From a virus: DNA of 56,511 nucleotides. Made by a program: the position numbers and the translations under genes. This document shows positions 33,052 through 40,487 of the stretch, piece after piece. The DNA lies in IMG/VR virus record IMGVR_UViG_3300045284_000397, positions 1-56,511 of that record; one strand, given 5' to 3'. The number at the start of each line of letters is the position of its first letter. The stretch's first letter is position 1. The notes beneath the pieces are model-generated. The model searched no databases, was not told the origin of the DNA, and worked only from the letters and a program-made list of their open reading frames with translations.

Positions 33052-33339
33052 TTACACCGTTCGGGCGCTGGACGCGGCGCAAACTGTCACCAACGCCGCC
33101 TCTCGGCATAGCTTCAGCGTGATTTGTTCCCGCCCCGCCCTGACGGGCAGCTTCTCAGTCAGCAGCCAGAGCCAGTAGACTTCCGCCGTGTAGCAGTCTG
33201 CCGCGTCCACCCGCCGCACGCGCGCTTCGTAGTCGTTGCCATAGTCGCCGTGAAAGGTGACGAGCGCGCCGCTGGTGATGGCGATGTCCGCTGGCGCGTC
33301 GGGGGCGAGACGATGAGCGGCGGCGGCGTAGGTGATCAT
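33052..33339 (-). CDS. Unknown protein, 95 aa
   Basis: A small alpha/beta protein (LVTFHGDYGNDYEARVRRVD, YWLWLLTEKLPVRAGREQI). Unrecognised. It starts 21 bases after the short gene at 33361-33468. Confidence 0.55.
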   Translation of the reverse strand: MITYAAAAHRLAPDAPADIAITSGALVTFHGDYGNDYEARVRRVDAADCYTAEVYWLWLLTEKLPVRAGREQITLKLCREAALVTVCAASSARTV

Positions 33340-33360
33340 GAGCGCGCCTTAGTGACCAGT

Positions 33361-33468
33361 TCAACAGACTTCGGCGACAACCCCTGCGTCGATTAGCTCT
33401 ATCGAAGTGATGTGGATGATTTGGTTCATGTAAAGAACGGTATCACCGCTGCTGATTATTCCTGCCAT
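33361..33468 (-). CDS. Very small protein, 35 aa
   Basis: ATG at 33468 overlaps the preceding stop as TAATG, and the frame runs 35 codons to TGA at 33361. It reads as a small beta-sheet protein (MAGIISSGDTVLYMNQIIHI then TSIELIDAGVVAEVC). The coupling and protein-like sequence support a real gene filling what would otherwise be a gap. Function unknown. Confidence 0.55.
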   Translation of the reverse strand: MAGIISSGDTVLYMNQIIHITSIELIDAGVVAEVC

Positions 33469-33698
33469 TATGACCCACCACCTTCGGCTAATGCCGCGCG
33501 CCCCGCATCAGACAACGCGTCTTTGAAGTAGCCGCAATAGGGATCCAGAGGATGTACAGGGACACTGATGAGCATCCCCATCGTGATCAGCTTCTGCCGC
33601 CGGGCGTCACGAGCCACACCCACAGGCAGAAATATCCATTTCCCCGCATCGATTTGCTTGAGCAACTTAATTTGTGCCTTGCTGAGTTTCTTGGACAT
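33468..33698 (-). CDS. Small basic protein, first gene of the minus early operon
   Basis: A 76-aa protein; GAGGAG lies seven bases before ATG 33698. KKLSKAQIKLLKQIDAGKW and RRQKLITMGMLISVPVHPLD suggest a winged-helix-like DNA-binding protein (helix, helix, recognition, wing). It is the first gene after the leftward early promoter, so a regulatory role is plausible. Confidence 0.55.
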   Translation of the reverse strand: MSKKLSKAQIKLLKQIDAGKWIFLPVGVARDARRQKLITMGMLISVPVHPLDPYCGYFKDALSDAGRAALAEGGGS

Positions 33699-33727
33699 TT
33701 GCTTGCTCCTCATTCCTCATTGATACC

Positions 33728-33756
33728 AGTCTAACATGGTTCATTGAATATGTCAA
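33728..33756 (-). promoter_or_regulatory. Leftward early promoter
   Basis: On the minus strand TTGACA (33756-33751), 17-base spacer, TAGACT (33733-33728). Perfect -35 and good -10, placed 30 bases before the first gene of the minus operon. Confidence 0.8.
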
Positions 33757-33757
33757 G

Positions 33758-33804
33758 TAGTTTACGCAAATCTATTGACAATCAGCTTAAGGCGTAGTAA
33801 ACTA
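33758..33804. promoter_or_regulatory. Inverted repeat TAGTTTAC ... GTAAACTA between divergent promoters
   Basis: Arms 33758-33765 and 33797-33804 are perfectly complementary. One abuts the leftward -35 and the other covers the rightward -10. This spacing suits an operator pair through which a repressor could block both promoters. Confidence 0.55.
33775..33803 (+). promoter_or_regulatory. Rightward early promoter
   Basis: TTGACA (33775-33780), 17-base spacer, TAAACT (33798-33803). Perfect -35 and good -10, about 27 bases before the HTH gene. The two divergent -35 boxes are 18 bases apart. Confidence 0.82.
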
Positions 33805-33829
33805 GGTTACATAGTGAAAGGTTAGGCAT

Positions 33830-34042
33830 ATGGGTCGAAAGTCGAGCGGGTGGATTGAGCAATTGGAGCAAAAGTACAAATTGGATGCGCGCGTTCTCAT
33901 TCCGGCGCTTCTGACGCAGCACGGGGCAGAGTGGTTGTCTCAAGAGACAGGTGTCACTCTGGCAACGATTTCGCGCTGGTGTAGTTCGCATGGAGTAGAG
34001 CGTCGGATTGTCTACGGATTGAAACAGGGAGAACCGACATGA
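33830..34042 (+). CDS. Helix-turn-helix regulator, first rightward early gene
   Basis: A 70-aa protein. IPALLTQHGAEWLSQETGVT followed by LATISRWCSSHGVERRIV forms a typical helix-turn-helix (A..LSQETGVTLATISRW). As the first gene after the rightward promoter it is the best candidate for binding the inverted-repeat operators. It could be a Cro-like early repressor; no separate CI-like repressor or integrase is seen. Its stop overlaps the next start (ATGA). Confidence 0.68.
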   Translation: MGRKSSGWIEQLEQKYKLDARVLIPALLTQHGAEWLSQETGVTLATISRWCSSHGVERRIVYGLKQGEPT

Positions 34043-34269
34043 CCGCCTTCACGACCAACGCCGCCTCTCCGCCCGCGCCGGAAATACTGTGTGTGGCGTG
34101 CCTGAAGCCGCTCGATATGGCATGGCAGCCGCCGCTCATCGCGGGGCGCACGGGCTACTACTTAGCGACATGCCGCAACAGCGCGTGTGAGCAGCGGAAT
34201 TTCACATACACAGAGCCGCAGTATCCGAGTGATGAGTTACTGGCGCGCTATTCGGCGGCGCGGAAATGA
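34039..34269 (+). CDS. Small zinc-ribbon protein
   Basis: A 76-aa protein with CVACLKP and CRNSACEQRNFTY, a four-Cys zinc ribbon. Such small zinc proteins are common in phage early regions; function unknown. Coupled on both sides by four-base overlaps. Confidence 0.55.
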   Translation: MTAFTTNAASPPAPEILCVACLKPLDMAWQPPLIAGRTGYYLATCRNSACEQRNFTYTEPQYPSDELLARYSAARK

Positions 34270-34457
34270 CACCCGTCCGCTTCCCTTACCGGATGTTCTG
34301 GACGAACGCGGAGCAGCCGCACACCCGCGCGCGCGCATGGCTGGATGGTATCCGGCAAACGAGCACACCACCAGCGCCCGCGACGGCGGGGGAACTGCCC
34401 GCCTTCTTAGCCCGGCGTCGAGAGGCGCGGAAAGGTAGTCATTTTGTTCGACTTTAA
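34266..34457 (+). CDS. Small basic protein, unknown
   Basis: A 63-aa protein; the frame overlaps its neighbours by four and fourteen bases. Rich in Arg, Pro and Ala with no recognised motif. Modest support, mainly from tight packing. Confidence 0.45.
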   Translation: MTPVRFPYRMFWTNAEQPHTRARAWLDGIRQTSTPPAPATAGELPAFLARRREARKGSHFVRL

Positions 34458-34659
34458 CCAGCAGCCCGACGAAAAGGACACGTTGCCGACCGACGAGCAG
34501 TTTGAGCGCGTGTGGCGGCAGATCGACCTCGAACTGGTCGAGTGGAAGGACTGGCAGGCGCGCCGGAAGCGTGACCTGCGGCGCTGGCGGTGGAAGCGGC
34601 TGGGGCGGCGCGTGTGGGGCTGGTTGAAGGCAATCGTGAATTCTGCGCGAGAGCGCTAG
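34444..34659 (+). CDS. Small Trp/Arg-rich protein, unknown
   Basis: A 71-aa protein with a TTG start. An acidic N-terminal half is followed by a strongly basic amphipathic helix (RRKRDLRRWRWKRLGRRVWG), likely to bind nucleic acid or membrane. Not recognised. Confidence 0.45.
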   Translation: MFDFNQQPDEKDTLPTDEQFERVWRQIDLELVEWKDWQARRKRDLRRWRWKRLGRRVWGWLKAIVNSARER

Positions 34660-34673
34660 TGGGGAGAAAAAAC

Positions 34674-34889
34674 GTGACACTACACGGAGAAGAAATTCAT
34701 TTTCTTATCGGTGAATTCATGAACTTAGTGGATGCCTGTCGCCAAAAGAATGTCGAATTTACGCCCACCGATGGATGTGACTTGAACTGTTACGCTGAAA
34801 CCATCAACGATGCTTTGCAGCGACTTGGTTACGACGATGAGCAAATTGATGCGTTTTGGACAGGCGAGGCTCAACTGACTAGTTCATAG
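34674..34889 (+). CDS. Small acidic protein, unknown
   Basis: A 71-aa protein with a GTG start and a clear GGGGAG 8 bases upstream. An acidic helical protein (FLIGEFMNLVDACRQKNVEF, YAETINDALQRLGYDDEQID) with two Cys near its middle. AT-richer than its neighbours. Unrecognised. Confidence 0.55.
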   Translation: MTLHGEEIHFLIGEFMNLVDACRQKNVEFTPTDGCDLNCYAETINDALQRLGYDDEQIDAFWTGEAQLTSS

Positions 34890-34894
34890 TAAAC

Positions 34895-34912
34895 CCCGCT
34901 CATTTCAGCGGG
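34895..34912 (+). promoter_or_regulatory. Hairpin CCCGCT-N6-AGCGGG between early genes
   Basis: A perfect six-base-pair stem directly after a stop codon, followed by CTTCG rather than a T-run. It resembles a weakened terminator or processing site in the 86-base gap before the next gene. Confidence 0.45.
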
Positions 34913-34975
34913 CTTCGTACTCGGAGAGCCTGACCGCGCAAGGGGAACTCTCAATAGACAGAAGGATACACGGTT

Positions 34976-35680
34976 ATGACGTTTAAACCAGAAGACCATA
35001 TGACCGATCTCAACAAGAACGCCCGAAATCCGCGCTGGTATCTCGAAACAAAGTGGCGTTTGGTTTGGTTCAAAGATGAGCACCCGACAGGGAAAATCAA
35101 CACAGAAGTGTTAAACGTCTCGCCCGTACTCGTCAAGGCAACCATTCTGGACGGCGACGGCGTGGCGATAGCGACGGGACATGGAACGGCAATCGCCAAA
35201 GCGAATGCGGTTTGGGCGGGGCGTGAAATCGAGAAGGCTGAAACGGCTGCCATTGGCAGGGCTTTAGCACATGCAGGCTATGGCACGCAGTTCACAGGCG
35301 AGGATGATACAGATAGTTTGGCGGATAGCCCGGTTAGCAGGCAACCCGCAAACCCTACCCCGCCAGCGACCGCCTCGCCCGCGTCAATGCCGGATATGCC
35401 AATGGGCGGCGGCGTATTCGCTAACGGCGCGCCGCTCGCCCCTACAAGCCCCGCCACTGCATCCAGTGTCGATGTCGCGCCCGATGGCAAGCATCCGCAA
35501 ATTGGAATGCTGGATATGCCGAGGCTCTGGCGCAAGTCCAGCGTGGACGGACGGACGCATTTCGACAATCTGATCCGCAAGCTGCTGACAGAACTGCATA
35601 CCATCAGCGTCAGCAGCAGCGAAGACGAAGTATTGACGGCGATCAGGATGTACTACGCCAGCGCGGAGGGCGTGCGATGA
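34976..35680 (+). CDS. Putative single-strand annealing / Rad52-like recombination protein
   Basis: A 234-aa protein. The N-terminal 100 residues read YLETKWRLVWFKDEHPTGKI, LVKATILDGDGVAIATGHGT and EKAETAAIGRALAHAGYGTQ. This pattern of strand-strand, acidic loop and a conserved K.E..AIGRAL..AGYGT helix is seen in Rad52/Erf/Sak-type phage annealing proteins. A Pro/Ala-rich linker and a helical C-terminus follow. It would promote recombination or replication restart. The exact family is uncertain. Confidence 0.55.
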   Translation: MTFKPEDHMTDLNKNARNPRWYLETKWRLVWFKDEHPTGKINTEVLNVSPVLVKATILDGDGVAIATGHGTAIAKANAVWAGREIEKAETAAIGRALAHAGYGTQFTGEDDTDSLADSPVSRQPANPTPPATASPASMPDMPMGGGVFANGAPLAPTSPATASSVDVAPDGKHPQIGMLDMPRLWRKSSVDGRTHFDNLIRKLLTELHTISVSSSEDEVLTAIRMYYASAEGVR

Positions 35681-35898
35681 GCAACCACGCCACGCCACTA
35701 CACCGTTTCGACGAGCAGTCGCGCCAAGCCGACGCGCGCGAGGGCGTCGTGCCCATGCCGTCGCACCCGTCGGACGAGTGGTGGGCGTACTGGGACGGCT
35801 TGATGGCGGCTGATCCGCGCGACCTGGAGAATGTGCGCCGCTGGCTGGCGCGACTGCGGGAGCAGAATGAAAAAGAGACGGAAGGCGGTGCGCCGTGA
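35677..35898 (+). CDS. Small acidic Trp-rich protein, unknown
   Basis: A 73-aa protein with WWAYWDGLMAADPRDLENV, mostly helical. Overlaps both neighbours by four bases. Unrecognised. Confidence 0.5.
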   Translation: MSNHATPLHRFDEQSRQADAREGVVPMPSHPSDEWWAYWDGLMAADPRDLENVRRWLARLREQNEKETEGGAP

Positions 35899-36140
35899 AT
35901 GAGACCATCATCGTCCAGGTTCGGAACGGCACCGGGAAATGGGTGGAGCGTCAGCGCATCGAGGACAGGTACATCCGCGAGTTCGGGATCACGCCGCAGC
36001 AGGTCATCGAGTACGTTCAGGCGCATCCGTCCCCGTTGGCGCGCCTGTTTCGACCCACACCAGAGGAATACCGCGTCCTATACCGCGTTTGCGAGCAGGA
36101 AGAAGTGGCGCGCTTCAGGGCGGAAGCGGAGGGGCAATGA
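35895..36140 (+). CDS. Small protein, unknown
   Basis: An 81-aa protein that starts with a beta hairpin (MNETIIVQVRNGTGKWVERQ), then has a helical part with FGITPQQVIEYVQAHPSP. Coupled to the methyltransferase that follows by four bases. Unrecognised. Confidence 0.5.
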   Translation: MNETIIVQVRNGTGKWVERQRIEDRYIREFGITPQQVIEYVQAHPSPLARLFRPTPEEYRVLYRVCEQEEVARFRAEAEGQ

Positions 36141-36754
36141 AAATCCTCGTGGCATGTGAGCGGAGCGGGCGCGTTAGGGAGGCATTTGCGGCACGCGGAC
36201 ATGATGCTTGGAGCTGCGATTTATGGGAAACGCAGCAGCCCGGACAGCATATTGTTTGCGACGTGCGCGCCGTTCTGGGGGACGGATGGGATTTGATGAT
36301 CGCCCATCCGCCCTGCCGCTATCTCAGTTATGCCGGAATTCGCCACTGGAACGTGCCGGGTCGCGCGGAAAAACGAGCGGAAGCCTTCGCCTTCTTCATG
36401 GAGATGGTTAACGCCCCGATCCCGCGAATATGTGTCGAAAACCCACGCGGTTATCCAGGACAAGCCTATCGCAAAGCCAACCAAGAAATACATCCTTACT
36501 TTTTCGGCGAACCCGAACTCAAACGTACATGTCTTTGGTTGAAAAATCTACCGGAATTGTGGTGGTGGGACAAGCCCAACTCACTATTTGCTATTACTTC
36601 CGTGCCGATCCCTGAGCCTGTGGGGTACTACGGTGCTGACAGCAGGCAGCCGGGAAAGAAACGCTGGTTCGTTGACAGCGGCACAAAAGACCCGGATGAG
36701 CGCAGTCTTACTTTTCAGTCGATTGCGGCGGCTATGGCGGCACAGTGGGGTTGA
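36137..36754 (+). CDS. C5-cytosine methyltransferase-like protein
   Basis: A 205-aa protein starting at ATG 36137. KILVACERSGRVREAFAARG is a SAM-binding motif I variant, HPPCRYLSYAG at about 56-66 carries the PC catalytic motif IV, and CVENPRGYPG near 99 is motif VI (ENP). This short form, with no long target-recognition domain, is widespread in phages and annotated as DNA cytosine methyltransferase-related. It could methylate phage DNA against restriction. Activity in the short form is not assured. Confidence 0.68.
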   Translation: MKILVACERSGRVREAFAARGHDAWSCDLWETQQPGQHIVCDVRAVLGDGWDLMIAHPPCRYLSYAGIRHWNVPGRAEKRAEAFAFFMEMVNAPIPRICVENPRGYPGQAYRKANQEIHPYFFGEPELKRTCLWLKNLPELWWWDKPNSLFAITSVPIPEPVGYYGADSRQPGKKRWFVDSGTKDPDERSLTFQSIAAAMAAQWG

Positions 36755-36869
36755 ATCACACCAAACAGGCTCTAGCGCGCGTTTTGCGCCCTTTTGACCT
36801 GATTGACGTGTGCAGCCCCGCACGCGCCTTCCAGCCCCACCAGCGGCGGCGGACGGGGCAAATTTGACA

Positions 36870-36896
36870 GACGTTAGCTTTGGAGTAGACAGCATG
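36870..36896 (+). repeat. Repeated translation leader, copy 1
   Basis: GACGTTAGCTTTGGAGTAGA followed by CAGCATG: a ribosome site and start codon that recur almost identically at 37272-37297, suggesting local duplication of a gene start or coordinated initiation. Confidence 0.7.
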
Positions 36897-37268
36897 AAAT
36901 GTATCATTTGTGGAAAAGACCTGACGGGCGCGCTGGATACCTTTGGCGATCCCGGTCATGAAATGTGCTTTGACCATTACTTTAACTCGCCCAGTGACGA
37001 TCCGCTGATCGAAGCCGAACAGCAGGACTACATTGACGGACTAGAAGACATGATCGCCGGTCTGCAAGACGAACTGGATGAGATTGACGATGGAGTTCTG
37101 AGTGAGGACGCCGCCGGGTTGCTCGAAATGAAACTAACGAGCGACCTTCAGGAAAAGATTGCGCTGCTCAAGGAAGCCCATCGCAGCAGGCGCGAGGCTA
37201 AACGGCGTGTTGCACAGGCAAAGCAGGCGCGAATTGACGCCTGGAAACGGCAGGTGGGGCACATTTAA
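36894..37268 (+). CDS. Small zinc-finger protein with acidic coiled coil
   Basis: A 124-aa protein starting at ATG 36894 behind GGAG. CIICGKD near the N-terminus and MCFDHYF supply a possible zinc site; an acidic then basic long helix follows (GLQDELDEIDDGVLSE, HRSRREAKRRVAQAKQARID). Unknown function. The 139 bases before it hold no gene I can support. Confidence 0.5.
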   Translation: MKCIICGKDLTGALDTFGDPGHEMCFDHYFNSPSDDPLIEAEQQDYIDGLEDMIAGLQDELDEIDDGVLSEDAAGLLEMKLTSDLQEKIALLKEAHRSRREAKRRVAQAKQARIDAWKRQVGHI

Positions 37269-37271
37269 CGG

Positions 37272-37297
37272 GACGTTAGTTTGGAGTAGACAGCATG
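37272..37297 (+). repeat. Repeated translation leader, copy 2
   Basis: GACGTTAGTTTGGAGTAGAC followed by AGCATG: one base shorter than copy 1 (36870-36896). It starts the next small gene. Confidence 0.7.
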
Positions 37298-37486
37298 GCA
37301 GCGAAGCTCAATAAAAGGCGGCGAGAGAGGGACATTGCCTTTCAGATTGCCAACTTCGGTTATCCGATCCGCGCGCTGGCTCAGAACCGTCGGCTGCAAG
37401 TCAAACAGCGCTTCGCGCCGCAGCCGGATTTCATGCGGCTGGTGCGACGCTGGTATCAGCGCAACGCGCCCATGCGCCAGCAGTGA
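37295..37486 (+). CDS. Small basic protein, unknown
   Basis: A 63-aa protein with the duplicated GGAG leader. Very basic (KLNKRRRERDIAFQIANFGY, RRWYQRNAPMRQQ), so probably nucleic acid-binding. Unrecognised. Confidence 0.5.
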   Translation: MAAKLNKRRRERDIAFQIANFGYPIRALAQNRRLQVKQRFAPQPDFMRLVRRWYQRNAPMRQQ

Positions 37487-37546
37487 CGAGAGTGAACACG
37501 TTGGAACTTCAACACGGCGACTGTTTGAGGGAAACAAAGTTTGCAA

Positions 37547-37651
37547 ATGAGCGAAGCACGAGGGATAATGATGGGACAATTTAGCGACGAACGGGCAAGT
37601 GTACCACCACCTGCCCGCCGCCTATACCCACTCAACGGAGGCAACCCGTGA
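37547..37651 (+). CDS. Possible small leader gene before the primase-helicase
   Basis: A 34-codon frame ending in a GTGA overlap with the primase-helicase start. The overlap is the genome's usual coupling, but no strong ribosome site precedes it and the product is low-complexity (ERASVPPPARRLYPL). Weak support. Confidence 0.3.
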   Translation: MSEARGIMMGQFSDERASVPPPARRLYPLNGGNP

Positions 37652-40053
37652 TGAGTAATTTATCCCATTCTACCACAGCGCCCATCCCCGACAAAATCAC
37701 CCTATCTATCAGTCGCCACTTTTTCAATAAAGAGAACTGCGCCCCATTACGCGAGAACAAAGAGGGCAAACCGTCCAATCTTTGGGCATACGGCGCTTAC
37801 GAAACCGTGCATTGGACGCCAGAGCAAATCACGCAGCATGTTACCTCTGGCAAGGCGATCTCGATTGCCGCCTATAAAAACGACTGGCGCAAAGAAGAGA
37901 ATTTCCTCACGGCGCAAATCATGGGGATCGACTTTGACGAAGGGCAGGACGTTCAAGCACTCGCCATTGACCCCTTCATCGAAGAACATGCCTACCTGAT
38001 TTATCCAACCCCGTCCAGTACAACGGAAGCGCCGCGCAGCCGCATCTTATTCATCCTCGATCAACTAATGACTGACGTGTCACTCTACCGACGGATGCTG
38101 CTGCGCCTGCTGACAAAGTTTGCCGTCAAAGACGCCGACAAGAAGTGTAAGGATGCGGCGCGCCAGTTCTACGGCTCAACTCAGCTGGGCTGGAGCGCCG
38201 TCGCCAGCGCACGACTGCCACTGGCGACACTGGAAGCGCTTCCAGCGCATCCTGACGAAACGCGCGCCATTCAGCCTGTCGAAGTCCCGTTTGTGATCTC
38301 CCCGCTTGACAGTGAGCGTTATCGCAATTATGTAGAAAAGGCGCTCGATGAGGAATTCCGCGAACTGATGCAAACCGGAAGCGGGCGCAATCAGGCACTT
38401 TACGTCACCGCGCGCAGCGTAGGCGAACTGGTGGGCGCGCCCTGGACAGGCTTGAGCCGGGCGAACATCGAGCAGAACCTATTCGCCGCCGCCCACAACA
38501 ACGGTTATGTGGCTAAAGACGGCGAAACCGCCGCCCGTGCCACGATCCGTAGCGGCATGGAGGCGGGCATGTCCGAACCGCGCCCGCAACCCGCGAATTT
38601 TGAGCGCCAGCCTACCAACGTCGTCACGATTACACCGCCTCCTGAAGCACTCGTGCCCACCCCGAACGGGAAACATCCGCCGGACAAGCCTCAAATTCGT
38701 CCCTCGCTGCCAGATTACGCACAATTGTCGCCTGAAAAACAACGCATGGCGGCACAGGGGCGCGCCTGGTTGGACGATTATCTGGCATGGGCAGTCGAAT
38801 CCAGTCCCTTGACACCGCGTCTGTTTCACGAGGCAATGGGGTTGTGGTTGCTGGCGACCGCTTCGACGCGGCGCGTCTGCGTTCGCATCGGTGGTGAAAC
38901 GATTTTCCCGAACCTGTTTGTGCTGATCGTTGGCAGAACCACCATCTACCGTAAATCGACAGCGATGAACCTTGCCAAATCCATCCTGCAAAAGGCGAAC
39001 CTCGCCCCGATCCTTCTGCCCGCCGACATGACACCTGAAGCCCTGTTTGATGAACTCGCCGGAGTCAAGCCTAACAACTATGAAAATCTTTCGCCCGACG
39101 TTCAAGAACGCTGGCGCTTAAGTCGGAAGATCGCAGCACAGCGCAGTTTCTTCAAAGACGAGGTGAGTTCTTTCTTTGCGAATATGCGTAAAGACTATAT
39201 GCAGGGGTTTGAGGAATTCTGGACACAGGGATACGACGCATCACCGGGGGTCTGGGAGCGCCGCCTGAAATCTACAGGGCTGATCAGCATCAAGGACCCG
39301 TGCCTCTCATTCCTGGGCGCGACGACGCCGGGTATGTATGGAAAATATGTCGGTACAGAATTCTACGAAAGCGGTTTACTGCCACGCTTCGCAATTCTGA
39401 CCCCGGAAGGGCGAGAGCCTTATCGGTATCCATCGGACGACATTCCTAATCCTGATTCAATCATCGAACGGTTGGTGCGTTTCTTTCGTTATACGTTGCC
39501 CTGGGAATCACATGCCACTGATGAGGTGAAAACGCCGCCGCACGTTTATCTATCCATTGCCCCTGATGCAGAAGAACAGCTTCGCGCTTACCGCAAAGCA
39601 GTCGGTGATGACTTCGCAGCGGATGGACTGATCTCAGACATTCAATCCGCCTTCTATTCACGGTTGGCAACCATGTCCTACAAAGTTGCCATACTTTTAG
39701 GGGGCATTGAGGCAACGGATACCCCTTATCGCATTGAAGCCCGTCACGCTTATGCCGCCCAAATGATTTGCGAGAGTTGGCGCGAGAGCCTGCATCGGCT
39801 GGAGCAGGATGTCAGTCGCTCCAGGACGGGTGACAGCGATGACAACAAGGTGCTGGCGCTCATTCGTCAGTCTGGAGTGAAAGGCATTACCCTGCGTCAG
39901 ATCATGCAGGACTGCAACCTGCGACCGCGCGCCAAAGCCGTTGAAGCGATCACGGTTTTAGCAGATGACGGCTTGATTGAGAAGTATGACTTCAAGCCTG
40001 AAGGTCGTGGCAGACCGACGACCTTCTATCGCATGGCGGGTGTCGGATCATGA
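37648..40053 (+). CDS. Primase-helicase (DUF3987-type)
   Basis: An 801-aa protein with GGAGG before a GTG (the next codon, ATG 37651, is also possible). Residues 1-230 look like a primase-polymerase-type domain (FFNKENCAPLRENKEGKPSN, IMGIDFDEGQDVQ with acidic residues, SRILFILDQ). From about 365, a DUF3987 helicase-like ATPase domain has FPNLFVLIVGRTTIYRKST at about 420-437 as an atypical Walker A and FFKDEVSSFF near 500 as Walker B, then LSFLGATTPGMY and LLPRFAIL. A C-terminal winged-helix domain ends it (GITLRQIMQDCNLRPRAKAV). It likely primes and unwinds at the candidate origin immediately downstream, with the host polymerase doing synthesis since no polymerase gene is recognised. Confidence 0.78.
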   Translation: MMSNLSHSTTAPIPDKITLSISRHFFNKENCAPLRENKEGKPSNLWAYGAYETVHWTPEQITQHVTSGKAISIAAYKNDWRKEENFLTAQIMGIDFDEGQDVQALAIDPFIEEHAYLIYPTPSSTTEAPRSRILFILDQLMTDVSLYRRMLLRLLTKFAVKDADKKCKDAARQFYGSTQLGWSAVASARLPLATLEALPAHPDETRAIQPVEVPFVISPLDSERYRNYVEKALDEEFRELMQTGSGRNQALYVTARSVGELVGAPWTGLSRANIEQNLFAAAHNNGYVAKDGETAARATIRSGMEAGMSEPRPQPANFERQPTNVVTITPPPEALVPTPNGKHPPDKPQIRPSLPDYAQLSPEKQRMAAQGRAWLDDYLAWAVESSPLTPRLFHEAMGLWLLATASTRRVCVRIGGETIFPNLFVLIVGRTTIYRKSTAMNLAKSILQKANLAPILLPADMTPEALFDELAGVKPNNYENLSPDVQERWRLSRKIAAQRSFFKDEVSSFFANMRKDYMQGFEEFWTQGYDASPGVWERRLKSTGLISIKDPCLSFLGATTPGMYGKYVGTEFYESGLLPRFAILTPEGREPYRYPSDDIPNPDSIIERLVRFFRYTLPWESHATDEVKTPPHVYLSIAPDAEEQLRAYRKAVGDDFAADGLISDIQSAFYSRLATMSYKVAILLGGIEATDTPYRIEARHAYAAQMICESWRESLHRLEQDVSRSRTGDSDDNKVLALIRQSGVKGITLRQIMQDCNLRPRAKAVEAITVLADDGLIEKYDFKPEGRGRPTTFYRMAGVGS

Positions 40054-40231
40054 ATTGTGTGTTTGTGTGTATTGTGTATTGTGTGTTTTTTCAATCATTT
40101 TTACTACGTAATTAAGAGGGTGTGGAATATGGGAAGCCAGTTACACACAAACACAGAATTCAATGTGTGAGAGGGGTCTGAGGGAGAATTATTATGTGCG
40201 AGGGGCTACACACAAAGTTAACACACAATTC
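40052..40231. other. Repeat-rich region downstream of the primase: candidate replication origin
   Basis: TGTGTTTGTGTGTA (40058-40071) is the perfect reverse complement of TACACACAAACACA (40142-40155). GAATTGTGTGTT (40052-40063) pairs with AACACACAATTC (40220-40231). A further TACACACAAA is at 40208-40217. Between them is an AT-rich tract with TTTTTTCAATCATTTTTACT. The repeats bracket the gap and the start of the next gene. Placement next to the primase-helicase suits an origin with short iterons. Confidence 0.5.
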
Positions 40232-40487
40232 GCAGGACTATTCCGGCTACATCCTGGCGCTGCGCGACCTCTGCACCGACTTGCGCCTGTTTGAAGCCGA
40301 GCCATTCGACGCCGATCACCCGGTTTTCATGGCGCTCTGGCGCACGTCACTAGACATGAGCAAGGATGACTGTCATTTTGTCGAGAACGTGATCGGTTTT
40401 TACCGCGAGACGCTGGACGTGACCGCCCTCGGCGTTGAGCCGCCAACGGGTGGCGGGGAAGGGGAGGGGTTGCAGCATGGCAGATGA
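40194..40487 (+). CDS. Unknown protein, 97 aa, start inside the repeats
   Basis: ATG 40194 follows GGGAG. The first dozen residues (MCEGLHTKLTHNSQ) are encoded by the ACACAC repeat region; the remainder is helical (YSGYILALRDLCTDLRLFEA, SKDDCHFVENVIGFYRETLD). Unrecognised. The location suggests expression could respond to origin binding. Confidence 0.5.
   Translation: MCEGLHTKLTHNSQDYSGYILALRDLCTDLRLFEAEPFDADHPVFMALWRTSLDMSKDDCHFVENVIGFYRETLDVTALGVEPPTGGGEGEGLQHGR

Noticed and set aside
37492-37584. 30-codon frame from GTG with a methyltransferase-like LELQHGDCL start
   Set aside because: Too short, no ribosome site, and it conflicts with the coupled frame that follows; possibly a chance likeness or a remnant.
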